From assembly GCA_012840395.1 (NCBI GenBank), contig DULL01000017.1, positions 1-64,000 of the forward strand: DNA of 64,000 bases. The letters are read 5' to 3'. This document shows, one piece after another, positions 7,749-17,842 of the stretch. Within the stretch, counting starts at the first letter, position 1, and the number at the start of each line of letters is the position of its first letter. The notes under the pieces were generated by a model. It was given only the letters and a program-made list of their open reading frames with translations. It did not search any database and had not been told where the DNA came from. Both the position numbers and the translations under genes were made by a program. The DNA is from Clostridiaceae bacterium (GTDB lineage Bacteria; Bacillota; Clostridia; Acetivibrionales; DULL01).

Positions 7749-9095
7749 TTGAAAAAACAAAATGCGATTGTATCTCACGTTCTTCCAGGAAGTATTGCTG
7801 AAGAATCTGGAATTGAAGCCGGGGATATAGTAGTATCCGTTAATGGGGTAAAAATTGAGGATGTATTTGATTATAGATTTCTCATAACAAATGAAAACAT
7901 TGTATTGGAAGTTTTAAAGAAACACGGTGAGATTTGGGAGATAGAGATCGAAAAAGATGAGTATGAAGATCTTGGCATTGAATTTAATAATTCATTGATG
8001 GATGAGTTAAAGCACTGCAGGAATAAATGTATATTTTGTTTTATAGACCAGCTTCCGAAAGGTATGCGTGATACCTTATACTTTAAAGATGATGATTTTA
8101 GAATGTCTTTTCTGATGGGCAATTATGTGACTTTAACAAATATTGGGGAGCATGAAATAAATAAGATTATAAAGTACAAGTTGTCTCCTATAAATATCTC
8201 TGTTCATACTACCAATCCTGAACTAAGAATATATATGCTTAACAATAGATTTGCAGGTAATATATTAGAAAAGATAAGAAAACTAATAGAAGGCGGTATA
8301 ACTATAAACTGCCAGATAGTTTTATGCAGGGATATAAATGACGGGAAGGAACTTGACAGGACCATCCAGGATCTCACACAGTTATGCCCGGGCATTAATA
8401 GTATTTCTGTAGTCCCTGTAGGAATAACGAAATACAGGCAGAATTTATTTGAATTAAAACCCTTTGACCGGGATTCTTCAGAAAAGGTAATCGAGCAAAT
8501 AAGTAAGTGGCAAAAAAAATTACTCAATAAATACAGCTCCAGGGCTGTTTACCTGGCAGATGAATTTTATATAATGGCTGGTAAAGATATTCCAGGATAT
8601 GATGAATATGAGGATTTCCCTCAGATTGAAAATGGGGTAGGATTAATAGCCCTGATGGATTTCGAAGTAAAACAGTATTTTGAGAATATTTTGCAAAATA
8701 ATAATGATAAAATGATATCAAGGCATGTAAGTATTGCAACGGGAGTTTCAGCTTACGAATATATAAAAAAATGGGCTGATCTGATAGCTGGTGCAATCAA
8801 AGGTCTGAAAGTGGATGTTTATAAGATAATAAACAGATTTTTTGGGGAAAATGTTACTGTTGCAGGGCTGATTACCGGCCAGGATTTATTTGATCAATTA
8901 AAGGACAAAGTTTTAGGAGAAGAGCTTCTTATAACAAAATCTATGCTAAAATCAGGAGAAGAAGTTTTTCTTGATGATTACACTTTGGATATGCTCAGAA
9001 GCAAACTGAATACAAAAATTATTTCAGTGGATAATAAGGGAGAAGATTTTGTAAACAAAATACTGGGAACAGAGGTGAGTTATAACAGTGAGTAA
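7749..9095 (+). CDS. PDZ-radical SAM-DUF512 protein
   Basis: A 448-residue protein with an N-terminal PDZ-like segment (about 5-60: [21 protein letters not shown]), then a radical-SAM cluster motif CRNKCIFC (C90, C94, C97) and a C-terminal DUF512 domain ending near VDNKGEDFV. The family is widespread beside der in Firmicutes but has no settled function. I use TTG 7749, seven bases after AGGAGG at 7736-7741. An upstream in-frame TTG at 7731 overlaps the previous terminator. It overlaps der by eight bases. Confidence 0.88.
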   Translation: MKKQNAIVSHVLPGSIAEESGIEAGDIVVSVNGVKIEDVFDYRFLITNENIVLEVLKKHGEIWEIEIEKDEYEDLGIEFNNSLMDELKHCRNKCIFCFIDQLPKGMRDTLYFKDDDFRMSFLMGNYVTLTNIGEHEINKIIKYKLSPINISVHTTNPELRIYMLNNRFAGNILEKIRKLIEGGITINCQIVLCRDINDGKELDRTIQDLTQLCPGINSISVVPVGITKYRQNLFELKPFDRDSSEKVIEQISKWQKKLLNKYSSRAVYLADEFYIMAGKDIPGYDEYEDFPQIENGVGLIALMDFEVKQYFENILQNNNDKMISRHVSIATGVSAYEYIKKWADLIAGAIKGLKVDVYKIINRFFGENVTVAGLITGQDLFDQLKDKVLGEELLITKSMLKSGEEVFLDDYTLDMLRSKLNTKIISVDNKGEDFVNKILGTEVSYNSE

Positions 9096-10410
9096 GCCTA
9101 TTGTTGCAGTAGTTGGAAGGCCGAATGTTGGGAAATCAACATTTTTTAATTATATAATTGGAAAGAGAATATCAATAGTAGAGGATACTCCAGGTGTTAC
9201 AAGAGATAGAATATATGCAGAAGCTGAATGGAGAAACCGAAAATTTATGTTAATTGATACAGGTGGTATAGAGCCTTATTCTGAAGATATAATTATGCAG
9301 CAGGTAAAGAGACAAGCAGAAATAGCTATTGAAACTGCTGATGTTATATTGTTCATGGTTGATGGAAAAGAAGGAATTACTGCAACTGATAAGGAAATTG
9401 CCACTATTCTGAGAAAAACTGCGAAACCGGTGGTTCTTGCTGTTAATAAAATAGATAATGTGGGGAACCCTCCTCATGAGGTATATGAATTTTATAATCT
9501 TGGCATGGGAGATTTTCAAATAATCTCATCTATTCATGGGCTTGGAATGGGAGATTTACTTGATGAGATTTATGAACATTTTCCCCCCGAAAACCTGGAA
9601 AATGCAGATGATGAATATATAAAAGTTGCAGTAATAGGCAAACCTAATTCAGGCAAATCATCACTTATTAACAGGCTGCTTGGAGAGGAACGGGTTATTG
9701 TCAGCGACATTCCTGGGACAACAAGGGACGCGATAGATACATATCTTGAAAAAGGTGAAGATAAATTCATCTTCATAGATACCGCAGGCATCAGAAGAAA
9801 AAGCAAAATAACAGAAAATATTGAACGGTACAGTACTTTACGTTCATGGACAGCTATTGAAAGAGCTGATGTTTGTCTGTTAATGATAGACGCCGTAGAT
9901 GGTGTAACAGAACAAGATGCCAGAATCGCAGGATATGCCCATGAGCAGGGTAAAGCTACAATTATTATTATAAATAAATGGGACCTGATTGAAAAAGAAA
10001 CAGGTACCCTGGAGAAATATAAGAAAAAAGTAACAGAAAAGCTCAGTTTTATGACCTATGCTCCGATTTTATTTATATCAGCAAAAACCGGCCAAAGGAC
10101 AGGCAAAATATTTGACCTTATAAAATATGTTGTTGACCAGGCAACTTTAAGAATATCCACCGGAATGCTAAATGATGTGATAAGTGAAGCAATTGCGATG
10201 GTCCAGCCGCCTTCTGACAAAGGAAAAAATCTGAAGATATATTATGCCAATCAAGTAGGTGTCAAACCACCTTCATTTGTATTTTTTATCAATGATATTG
10301 AGTTAATGCATTTTTCATATGAAAGGTATCTGGAAAACCAGTTAAGGAAAAATTTTGGTTTTGAAGGTTCACCTATAAGGTTGATCATGCGTGAAAAAGA
10401 TAAAAAATAA
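9088..10410 (+). CDS. der: Ribosome-assembly GTPase Der (EngA)
   Basis: An essential tandem GTPase for 50S subunit maturation. The 440-residue protein has the first P-loop GRPNVGKST at 10-18 with DTPGVTRDR and NKID, and the second P-loop GKPNSGKSS near 185 with [11 protein letters not shown] and NKWD, then the C-terminal KH-like domain. The GTG start overlaps the end of the DUF512 gene, with GAGGTG ten bases upstream, implying coupled translation. It is followed at 14 bases by plsY. Confidence 0.97.
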   Translation: MSKPIVAVVGRPNVGKSTFFNYIIGKRISIVEDTPGVTRDRIYAEAEWRNRKFMLIDTGGIEPYSEDIIMQQVKRQAEIAIETADVILFMVDGKEGITATDKEIATILRKTAKPVVLAVNKIDNVGNPPHEVYEFYNLGMGDFQIISSIHGLGMGDLLDEIYEHFPPENLENADDEYIKVAVIGKPNSGKSSLINRLLGEERVIVSDIPGTTRDAIDTYLEKGEDKFIFIDTAGIRRKSKITENIERYSTLRSWTAIERADVCLLMIDAVDGVTEQDARIAGYAHEQGKATIIIINKWDLIEKETGTLEKYKKKVTEKLSFMTYAPILFISAKTGQRTGKIFDLIKYVVDQATLRISTGMLNDVISEAIAMVQPPSDKGKNLKIYYANQVGVKPPSFVFFINDIELMHFSYERYLENQLRKNFGFEGSPIRLIMREKDKK

Positions 10411-10424
10411 GGAGCGATTAATAT

Positions 10425-11027
10425 ATGAAAATGTTACTGTCCATATTTTGCGGCATTTTGGGGTACCTGCTTGGTAGTGTTAACACTTCCCTTGTTGTTG
10501 GGAAATTTTATGGCACTGACATAAGAAATCATGGAAGTGGAAATGCAGGTCTGACAAACTCCTTAAGAGTCCTCGGCAAAAAGGCTGCCTTTCTTGTACT
10601 TCTGGGAGATGTTTTGAAGGGCATTGTTTCCTGCATAATTGGTTCTGTTGCAGTTGGAGATATAGGATTGATGGCTGCAGGTGCAGGAGCCATTCTTGGC
10701 CATAATTGGCCTGTTTATTTTAATTTCAAAGGCGGTAAAGGAGTACTTGTCTCTGCATCTGTATTTTTTATGATGGACTGGAGAATTGCTCTTATTACTC
10801 TAGCAATATTTATTCTTATAGTCGCTTTGACAAGGTATGTATCTTTAGGGTCAATTATTGGTGCCATTGTGTTTCCGATAATTGCTATAATCTATAAAAA
10901 AGATATAACTTTCATTTTATTTTCTGCTGTAATTGGATTACTAGCCATTGTTAGGCATAAATCAAATATAGTAAGAATATTGAATGGAACCGAATCCAAA
11001 TTAAGTTTCAAGAACAGCAAAAAGTAA
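10425..11027 (+). CDS. plsY: Glycerol-3-phosphate acyltransferase PlsY
   Basis: An integral membrane enzyme using acyl-phosphate to acylate glycerol-3-phosphate, the first step of phospholipid synthesis. It has 200 residues and about five membrane helices. The motifs GSVNTS near the N-terminus, HGSGNAGLTNSLR and FNFKGGKGV are the conserved cytoplasmic loops. AAGGAG precedes the ATG. It is followed by gpsA, which makes its substrate. Confidence 0.96.
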   Translation: MKMLLSIFCGILGYLLGSVNTSLVVGKFYGTDIRNHGSGNAGLTNSLRVLGKKAAFLVLLGDVLKGIVSCIIGSVAVGDIGLMAAGAGAILGHNWPVYFNFKGGKGVLVSASVFFMMDWRIALITLAIFILIVALTRYVSLGSIIGAIVFPIIAIIYKKDITFILFSAVIGLLAIVRHKSNIVRILNGTESKLSFKNSKK

Positions 11028-11080
11028 GCATTGAACAAATTATACCTTTGAATTATGCCATATTACAAGGAGGGAATGAA

Positions 11081-12103
11081 TTGGGAGTTAATATTTCAGT
11101 GATTGGTGCAGGCAGCATGGGTACTGCCATTTCTATTTTGTTATCTAAAAACGGCCACATGGTGAATATGTGGACACCATTTGCTGATGAGGCGGTAATG
11201 ATAAACACATTAAGAGAGCATATACATAAACTTCCGGGAGTACTTATTCCTGAGGGAGTACGCTGTACCACAGATTTACAGGAAAGTTTGAAGGGAGCAG
11301 GCGTAATTGTCCTGGCTTTACCTTCTCAAACAGTACGGCAAAATGTAAGAGATATTGCAAAATTAGTCAAAGAAAACATAATTATAGTAAATTGTTCAAA
11401 AGGTCTTGAAATTTCCACAGGTTTCATGCTTTCGCAGGTCATCAGACAAGAAATACCCAATGCTAATATTGTTGCTCTTTCAGGTCCAAGCCATGCAGAA
11501 GAAATTGCCCGGGATATACCAACCGCCGTTGTTGCAGCATCAGAGGACAAGCAGGTGGCTGAATATGTGCAGGATATATTCATGTCTCCAAAGTTCAGGG
11601 TATATACCAGCCCTGACATCATTGGAGTTGAAATTGGGGGAGCCATAAAAAATGTAATTGCACTATGTGCCGGAATTTCCGATGGTCTGGGATATGGTGA
11701 CAATACCAAAGCAGCTTTAATGACCAGAGGAATCGTAGAAATATCAAGACTTGGAAAGGCTATGGGGGCCAAATCTCAGACATTTACCGGTCTTACCGGG
11801 ATTGGTGACCTCATAGTTACCTGTACCAGCATGCACAGCAGAAACAGGCGTGCAGGTATATTGATAGGTCAGGGGCGAACTCCTAAAGAAGCCCAGGAGG
11901 AAATAAAGATGGTTGTGGAAGGTATTAATACATGCAAACCTGCATGTACACTGGCACTAAGGCATAATGTTTCAATGCCAATTACATTCCAGGCCTATGA
12001 AATATTATTTAACGGAAAGAATCCCAAACAGGCTGTTGCAGAATTAATGACGAGAGATAGAACCCATGAAATAGAAGAGGTTGTATTAGAAAGTGACTGG
12101 TAA
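11081..12103 (+). CDS. gpsA: NAD(P)-dependent glycerol-3-phosphate dehydrogenase
   Basis: Reduces dihydroxyacetone phosphate to sn-glycerol-3-phosphate for phospholipid synthesis, the substrate of the adjacent PlsY. The product has 340 residues, with the Rossmann motif GAGSMGTAISILL at the N-terminus, the catalytic lysine in GGAIKNVIALCAG and the GLTGIGDLIVTC segment. I chose TTG 11081 because AAGGAGGG (11067-11074) lies six bases upstream. The longer frame from TTG 11048 would include that ribosome site. Confidence 0.95.
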   Translation: MGVNISVIGAGSMGTAISILLSKNGHMVNMWTPFADEAVMINTLREHIHKLPGVLIPEGVRCTTDLQESLKGAGVIVLALPSQTVRQNVRDIAKLVKENIIIVNCSKGLEISTGFMLSQVIRQEIPNANIVALSGPSHAEEIARDIPTAVVAASEDKQVAEYVQDIFMSPKFRVYTSPDIIGVEIGGAIKNVIALCAGISDGLGYGDNTKAALMTRGIVEISRLGKAMGAKSQTFTGLTGIGDLIVTCTSMHSRNRRAGILIGQGRTPKEAQEEIKMVVEGINTCKPACTLALRHNVSMPITFQAYEILFNGKNPKQAVAELMTRDRTHEIEEVVLESDW

Positions 12104-12193
12104 GTATTAATCTTAATATATAAACTTATTGTGTCAGCTTATTAAAGGCATATGGATGTTTAACAGGTTTAAAATAAAAGGAGTGGCAGTGTT

Positions 12194-13246
12194 ATGGAAG
12201 AAATTCTCAATAAAATAAGAGGACTTAATACCCAGATCATGGAAGAAGTTCAGATAAGGCTTGACAAGCTAACCAAGCCATTAGGAAGCCTGGGAAGATT
12301 AGAGGATATAGTAAAACAAATAGCAGGTATAACAGAACAGGTTTCTCCTGATGTAGATAAAAAGGCTGTAATAATTATGTGTTCCGACAATGGCGTAGTA
12401 GATGAGGGAGTTACACAGGCACCTAAAAGCGTTACTTCCTCAGTTACAAGGAACTTTATGAAAGGTATAACCGGAATAAATGTTTTTACAAGACACACTG
12501 GTTCTGATATTTTTGTGGTTGATATAGGAGTAGATGACGATATTGAGTGTCCGGGAATTATAAACAGGAAAATAAGGAAAGGTACCTGGAATATAGCAGT
12601 AGGGCCTGCCATGACAAAAGAAGAAGCAATCAGGGCAATTAAAACAGGCATTGAGATAGTAGCAGAACTGAAGAATAAAGGATATAATTTACTTGGAACA
12701 GGAGAAATGGGAATTGGAAATACCACCACCAGCAGTGCAATAGCAGGAGTGCTTACAGGAGCTGAAGCTGAAGATGTTGTAGGCAGAGGAGCTGGCCTGT
12801 CAAGTGAAGGATTAAAAAGGAAAATTCAAGTAGTTAGACAGGCTATAAAAATTAATAACCCAGATAAAGAGGATGCCCTTGACGTACTTCATAAACTCGG
12901 AGGTTTTGATATTGCCGGGCTTGTTGGATGCTTTATAGGTGCGGCAGCCTATAGGATACCTATACTGATTGATGGATTTATCTCAGCTACAGCAGCATTA
13001 TTGGCTGTAAAAATAAAACTTGAAATTAAAGAATTCCTTCTACCTTCACACATGTCATCCGAACCTGGTACAAAAAAGGTGATTGATATGCTGGGACTGG
13101 AACCTTATTTGCACCTCAAAATGCGCTTAGGAGAAGGGACAGGAGCTGCATTGGCTTTCCACATAATTGATGCTGCTATAGCTGCATATAAAGAAATGGG
13201 CACATTTGATGATGCTAAGATCGAACAATATGTACCTCTAAAATAA
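12194..13246 (+). CDS. cobT: Nicotinate-nucleotide-dimethylbenzimidazole phosphoribosyltransferase
   Basis: Activates the lower-ligand base of cobalamin as its alpha-ribotide. The 350-residue protein contains KPLGSLGRLE near the N-terminus, MCSDNGVVDEGVTQAP, GEMGIGNTTTSSA and the catalytic glutamate region LGEGTGAALAF near the C-terminus. No other lower-ligand or corrin-ring genes are nearby. The 90 bases upstream do not contain a recognisable cobalamin riboswitch. It is 19 bases before the RACo-like corrinoid activator, so both probably serve corrinoid-dependent methyl transfer. Confidence 0.94.
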   Translation: MEEILNKIRGLNTQIMEEVQIRLDKLTKPLGSLGRLEDIVKQIAGITEQVSPDVDKKAVIIMCSDNGVVDEGVTQAPKSVTSSVTRNFMKGITGINVFTRHTGSDIFVVDIGVDDDIECPGIINRKIRKGTWNIAVGPAMTKEEAIRAIKTGIEIVAELKNKGYNLLGTGEMGIGNTTTSSAIAGVLTGAEAEDVVGRGAGLSSEGLKRKIQVVRQAIKINNPDKEDALDVLHKLGGFDIAGLVGCFIGAAAYRIPILIDGFISATAALLAVKIKLEIKEFLLPSHMSSEPGTKKVIDMLGLEPYLHLKMRLGEGTGAALAFHIIDAAIAAYKEMGTFDDAKIEQYVPLK

Positions 13247-13265
13247 TAACAAGGATGGTTATCAT

Positions 13266-15104
13266 ATGAAATACAATGTGAGGTTATTCGAAAACGGCAT
13301 AGTTACAGAAGATAAAGTTGATTCAGGAACAAATTTATTAGAATATTTACAAAGTAAGTCAATAAATATTGAATCACCCTGCGGCGGAAAAGGAACCTGC
13401 GGGAAATGCAGGGTAAAGTTGGGAGGATCAGAACCTGAACCTACCAAACATGAAATCACAATTCTGGGGAAAAAATTAGTTAATGAAGGCTACAGGCTTG
13501 CATGCCATCATATAATTGAAAAAGACTTGGATATTTATTTACACAAGGTTAATGAAGAAGCTAATATAGTTACTGAAGGAAAAGAAAAAAGGATTAAAAC
13601 TGACCCGATAATTACTAAAGTTTATGCCGAGTTAGAAAAACCAGATATTAATGATCAGAGATCTGATCTTGACAGAATTGCCTCATATTCTGATATGCTC
13701 AAGGAAGCCATCCCCCTGAAAGCAATAAAAACTTTGCCAAAAATATTAAGGAAAAGTGATTTCAAGGTTACATTACTTGTAGAGGATAATAAAATAATAG
13801 CTGTTGAACCAGGTAACACGACAGATATATTATACGGCATTGCCATTGACATTGGAACAACAACTATAGCAGCTTATTTGTATGATTTAAACAGTGGTGA
13901 AAGATTAGGTGTTTATTCACAGCTGAATCCTCAAAAAAAGTATGGGGCTGATGTTCTTACAAGAATTCAATATGCAAGCAGCTCTGAAGAAGCAAAGGAT
14001 GAGATTTGCAGGATAATTGTTGAATGCATTAACGATATTATAGTAAAACTTACTGACGTACATAACATGTCTAAAAACAGTATTTATTTGGTTTCCATAG
14101 TAGGAAATACAACAATGATGCACCTTTTCATGAATATACCGGCTGAAAATATTGCAATTGCACCATTTATTCCGGCAACTACATCACTTCATAAAGTTAA
14201 AGCTTGTGAGGTAGGACTTGATATAAATGAAAACGGTATTTGTCTGATATTGCCTTCCGTTTCAGGGTATATAGGCGGTGATATTGTGGCAGGAGTATTG
14301 TCCACTGATATGCATTTAAAGAAAGAAATATCTCTTCTTATAGATATCGGGACAAATGGAGAAATGGTATTAGGAAACTGTGATTTTCTGTATTCCTGTT
14401 CAACTGCTGCAGGTCCTGCTTTTGAAGGGGCAAACATAAGAAACGGTTTAGGAGGAGTAAAGGGTGCCATAGATAAGGTACGTCTGGTCGATCAGATTGA
14501 ATATACTACTATTGGAAACGAGAAACCAATAGGTATATGTGGCTCCGGAGTTATTGATGCAGTAGGAGAAATGTTGAAGAAGGGAATAATTGACGAGACA
14601 GGAAGAATAATTGATGATGATGAAGCAACAGGTTTATCAGATTATTTCCGCCAGAGAATAGTGGATTTAGACGGCATCAGAGGCTTTCTGATAGAAGGAA
14701 ACTTTAGCAATATTTCTCAAAATGATATTGTTATTACTCAGAAAGATATAAGGGAAATTCAAAATGCCAAGGCGGCAATTGCGGCAGGAATTATTTCACT
14801 TATTAAACACAGCAATATACAGATGAAGGATATTGATAAAGTTTATCTTGCAGGTGGATTTGGAAATTACATTAATACCAGCAGTGCTATTACAATAGGA
14901 TTGATTCCTGAAGAATTAAAAGGTAAAATAGAGTCTATAGGCAACTCGGCGGGAGCTGGTGCAATAGAGTGCTTATTATCAAAGGAGCGCCTACAAGAAG
15001 CTAATGATCTTAAAGAACGTATAGAATATATTGAATTATCTGCATCCCCGGAGTTTACAGACCAATATGTTGAAAATATGTTTTTTAAGAAAGATTTTGA
15101 ATAA
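13266..15104 (+). CDS. RACo-like corrinoid activation protein (ferredoxin-ASKHA, DUF4445)
   Basis: Uses ATP to re-reduce cobalt in oxidised corrinoid proteins. Residues 1-85 are a plant-type [2Fe-2S] ferredoxin with C39, C45, C48 and C80 (SPCGGKGTCGKC, RLACH). From about 195 an actin-like ATPase domain follows, with the phosphate motif AIDIGTTTIAAYL and the second motif LLIDIGTNGEMVLG, ending in the DUF4445 domain (VYLAGGFGNYI). It has 612 residues, normal for the family. It sits directly after cobT. The corrinoid protein it acts on is not in the window. Confidence 0.9.
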   Translation: MKYNVRLFENGIVTEDKVDSGTNLLEYLQSKSINIESPCGGKGTCGKCRVKLGGSEPEPTKHEITILGKKLVNEGYRLACHHIIEKDLDIYLHKVNEEANIVTEGKEKRIKTDPIITKVYAELEKPDINDQRSDLDRIASYSDMLKEAIPLKAIKTLPKILRKSDFKVTLLVEDNKIIAVEPGNTTDILYGIAIDIGTTTIAAYLYDLNSGERLGVYSQLNPQKKYGADVLTRIQYASSSEEAKDEICRIIVECINDIIVKLTDVHNMSKNSIYLVSIVGNTTMMHLFMNIPAENIAIAPFIPATTSLHKVKACEVGLDINENGICLILPSVSGYIGGDIVAGVLSTDMHLKKEISLLIDIGTNGEMVLGNCDFLYSCSTAAGPAFEGANIRNGLGGVKGAIDKVRLVDQIEYTTIGNEKPIGICGSGVIDAVGEMLKKGIIDETGRIIDDDEATGLSDYFRQRIVDLDGIRGFLIEGNFSNISQNDIVITQKDIREIQNAKAAIAAGIISLIKHSNIQMKDIDKVYLAGGFGNYINTSSAITIGLIPEELKGKIESIGNSAGAGAIECLLSKERLQEANDLKERIEYIELSASPEFTDQYVENMFFKKDFE

Positions 15105-15177
15105 TAACTTTTCTGATTAAAAGAATTGCTCATGTGTTGAAATTATTTTATTTATTACTTATGTTGAGGTGAGTTGC

Positions 15178-15909
15178 TTGGATATAATGGGCAATGAGTA
15201 TAAAATATGCTATTATTGCGGTGAAAAGATTCAGGTTTATGCCAGACGGTGTGATTACTGCGGCAGCCTTTTAAAACCGGAATTAAACAGGTTACATAAT
15301 CCAGCCTTTTCTAATGAATTAATAATTTCTGATGAATCATCAAGTCATTTTAAAGAATTTGATGAATCTAATGGAAGCAGCAGTTTAGATTCTGATAAAA
15401 TATATGAATCTAATGAAAACAGCAATTTAGATTCAGAAAAGATTTATGAATCTAATGAAAACAGCAGTTTAGATTCAGATATGATTTATGAATCTAATGA
15501 AAGCAGCAATTCAGATTCTGATATAATTTATGAATCAAGTGAAGAAAGTAAAGAAAAGAAAATTAATGAGTTTAATGTTGACAAAGTTAATCAGCATAAT
15601 TTAAATAATAACAAGGTTGAGAGGGCTGAAAATAATACAAATCTTGGTGTAAAATTTTATCCTGGTACATATGTTAAGAACAGGTTAAGCAACGGTCTGA
15701 AAGTATTTATCACAGTAATATCATCAGTAATCCCAGGATTAGGCCAATTAATAGGAGTGATAATTTCAATTACTTTTATTAATTCAGATGATCATGACAT
15801 GAGATCCTTTGGAACAGCTTTGCTGGTATCTTCAATGGTTCTCTTTGTAATTTCATGTATTCTGTTTTTTATTATTACGCTGGCGCTATTACAATATATG
15901 GCAATGTGA
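15178..15909 (+). CDS. Zinc-ribbon membrane protein with acidic 14-residue repeats
   Basis: Function not recognised. About 243 residues: an N-terminal zinc ribbon (CYYCGEKIQVYARRCDYCG), four tandem acidic/serine repeats of the type SNENSNLDSEKIYE, a further polar stretch, and two C-terminal hydrophobic segments (about 165-195 and 210-240), suggesting a membrane anchor. I chose TTG 15178 because GAGGTG at 15166-15171 is six bases upstream. GTG 15169 overlaps it and ATG 15187 is far from it. No partner is evident. Confidence 0.75.
   Translation: MDIMGNEYKICYYCGEKIQVYARRCDYCGSLLKPELNRLHNPAFSNELIISDESSSHFKEFDESNGSSSLDSDKIYESNENSNLDSEKIYESNENSSLDSDMIYESNESSNSDSDIIYESSEESKEKKINEFNVDKVNQHNLNNNKVERAENNTNLGVKFYPGTYVKNRLSNGLKVFITVISSVIPGLGQLIGVIISITFINSDDHDMRSFGTALLVSSMVLFVISCILFFIITLALLQYMAM
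15367..15534 (+). repeat. Four 42-bp in-frame tandem repeats
   Basis: Units at 15367, 15409, 15451 and 15493, each coding 14 residues ending in IYE. The copies differ at a few positions, mostly conservatively. A partial fifth unit (SSEESK) follows. Confidence 0.85.
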
Positions 15910-15930
15910 CTTAAAATATATGACTATTAT

Positions 15931-15970
15931 ATTAATATATACTTTAATATACATTAAAGTATATATTAAT
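15931..15970. repeat. 18-bp perfect inverted repeat
   Basis: Arms 15931-15948 and 15953-15970, four-base loop, entirely AT-rich except for one C/G pair. It lies in the 200-base gap between the zinc-ribbon gene and the cyclo-ligase. It could end the upstream transcript or be a protein site. It lacks a T-run. Confidence 0.6.
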
Positions 15971-16112
15971 TAACATGAAAATATATTAAAGTGATATGAA
16001 ATATAATTAAGTGGTATATGAATTTTAAGTATAATACAAATATATAGTTTAGTGCAAGAAAAATTATTAAATAATTTAAAATACAATGATTATGGAACAG
16101 GAGAAAAACAAC

Positions 16113-16727
16113 TTGATACTTGATAATGATTCCAGAAACATTAATTATAAAAGTAAAAGTTTTTTAAGAAAAGAGTTAATAAGCCTTCGGGAAAAATTAT
16201 CGCCACAAGAGGTTTCTGATAAGAGTGCCATAATAGCAGATAAATTATTTAAGCTGAGCTGTTATAACAATTCTAGAGTTATAATGGGATATATGAATTT
16301 CAGAAATGAAGTAATAACCGAGTCTATACTGGAAAAGAGCCTTAACAGGGGCAAAAGGGTAGTTATACCAAAAATAGAAATTTTAGATGACGGTACTAAA
16401 GGTATAATACCTTATGAAATAAAGGATATCCAAAAAGACATAGAATTAGGTACTTTTGGTATCAGGGAGCCCAATAAGGAAGTTGCAGTTGAAATTAACC
16501 ATGAAGACATAGATCTAATAATAATACCAGGAGTAGGATTTGATGTTAGAGGTTACAGAATAGGTTTTGGTGCAGGATATTATGATAAATTTCTAAAAAA
16601 AATTAATCCTCACTGTCTTAAAGTTGCATTGGCTTTTGAAATACAGGTTTTAGAAAAAGTTCCTGAAGAAAAGCATGATATACCCATGGACATGATAATT
16701 ACTGAAAAGCGGATAGTGATAGTATAA
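16113..16727 (+). CDS. 5-formyltetrahydrofolate cyclo-ligase
   Basis: Converts 5-formyl-THF and ATP to methenyl-THF, salvaging a dead-end folate. The product has about 204 residues, with KSFLRKELISLREKLS near the start, the basic/ATP segment MDMIITEKRIV at the end, and the family glycine-rich motif GVGFDVRGYRIGFGAGYYDKF. TTG 16113 follows CAGGAG (16098-16103) by nine bases. The alternative ATGs at 16086 and 16092 have no ribosome site. It adds to the one-carbon theme of fhs-fchA-folD further on. Confidence 0.88.
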   Translation: MILDNDSRNINYKSKSFLRKELISLREKLSPQEVSDKSAIIADKLFKLSCYNNSRVIMGYMNFRNEVITESILEKSLNRGKRVVIPKIEILDDGTKGIIPYEIKDIQKDIELGTFGIREPNKEVAVEINHEDIDLIIIPGVGFDVRGYRIGFGAGYYDKFLKKINPHCLKVALAFEIQVLEKVPEEKHDIPMDMIITEKRIVIV

Positions 16728-16747
16728 TAGGCAGAAAGGGTGTAACA

Positions 16748-17686
16748 ATGAGGAAAAGAATTACTGTAACAGGTGTAAATAAAGTTTTTTTCTTTTTTGC
16801 AGTTCTGTTTATGATTTTTCAGTTCATACTGGTTGCATTTACCATAACACAAGGAGAAAACTTCATTACTGAACAAACATACAAGATTATACTTGTTAAT
16901 GAATATATAATAATATTGATCCCGGTATTAGTATATACTTTTTATAATAAACTTCCTATAAAAGAAACCTTCAGATTTAACAAGCTTGAGCTAGTTCATG
17001 CTTTATTAATCATTCTGGCTTCATTTCCTGCATATATGGCAGCATTAATGTTTAATAATATTGCAGTTTACTTTATTCAGTTTTTTGGTGATGTACGCCA
17101 GCAGCCAATGCCTGTTCCGCAAAATATCATGGAGCTGATGGTCGGTTTATTTATTATTGCCCTTACTCCAGCCATTTGCGAAGAACTGCTTCATAGGGGC
17201 CTCTTATTGAAAGCTTATGAAAAAAGAGGATCTTATAGGGCAGTGGTTATTGTATCAATATTATTCGGTATTTTTCACTTTGATATCACAAATTTTTTCG
17301 GGCCTGTATTTCTTGGACTTATTATAGGATATTATGTTATAAGAACAAACTCTATTTTTGCAGGTATACTGGCTCACTTTATGAATAATGCAATTGCTGA
17401 GGTTATATTTTATTTTACAGCTGATTTCAGAACTTCTGAAAGTGTTCAGATTAGTGCTGCCGAACTGGGATCTATAATAATACTTGGTTTAGTCAGCTTA
17501 TTTATTCTTTGGTTAATAATGCTTTTATTTAACAAGGCTACGGAAGGAAAATTTGAAGTAAAACCTCCTATAAGCTCAGTGAAAAATGACATCAGATCCA
17601 TAACTTCTCACTGGCCAATTACAGTAATATCGCTTCTTTATTTGCTTCTGGCATTGCTTTATATTGTATCTATAGCTTCAATATAA
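16748..17686 (+). CDS. CPBP family intramembrane metalloprotease
   Basis: A multi-pass membrane protein of 312 residues with the three CPBP (CAAX/Abi) motifs in order: EELLHRG (EExxxR type), FGIFHFD, and HFMNNA (HxxxN/B type), which together form the metal and catalytic site. There are roughly eight hydrophobic segments. Substrates of bacterial members are mostly unknown. ATG follows AAAGGGTG. It lies 20 bases after the cyclo-ligase, and a strong hairpin ends the transcript. Confidence 0.88.
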   Translation: MRKRITVTGVNKVFFFFAVLFMIFQFILVAFTITQGENFITEQTYKIILVNEYIIILIPVLVYTFYNKLPIKETFRFNKLELVHALLIILASFPAYMAALMFNNIAVYFIQFFGDVRQQPMPVPQNIMELMVGLFIIALTPAICEELLHRGLLLKAYEKRGSYRAVVIVSILFGIFHFDITNFFGPVFLGLIIGYYVIRTNSIFAGILAHFMNNAIAEVIFYFTADFRTSESVQISAAELGSIIILGLVSLFILWLIMLLFNKATEGKFEVKPPISSVKNDIRSITSHWPITVISLLYLLLALLYIVSIASI

Positions 17687-17718
17687 TTAATATAATTTTA
17701 TTTAACAAAATAGTTTAG

Positions 17719-17752
17719 CAAGCATCAGGAAGATTTCCTGATGCTTGTTTTA
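17719..17752 (+). terminator. Terminator after the CPBP protease
   Basis: Arms CAAGCATCAGGAA (17719-17731) and TTCCTGATGCTTG (17735-17747), three-base loop, followed by TTTTAATTT. Confidence 0.9.
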
Positions 17753-17842
17753 ATTTAATTCAGTTTTTATATGGACAATATTTATTATTTCTATCTTCTA
17801 CATATAGATAATATGCAGGTGGAGTTCTTCAAAAAGGAAAAT

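Noticed and set aside
12104-12193. Cobalamin riboswitch before cobT
   Set aside because: The gap is only 90 bases and lacks the B12-box and paired structure.
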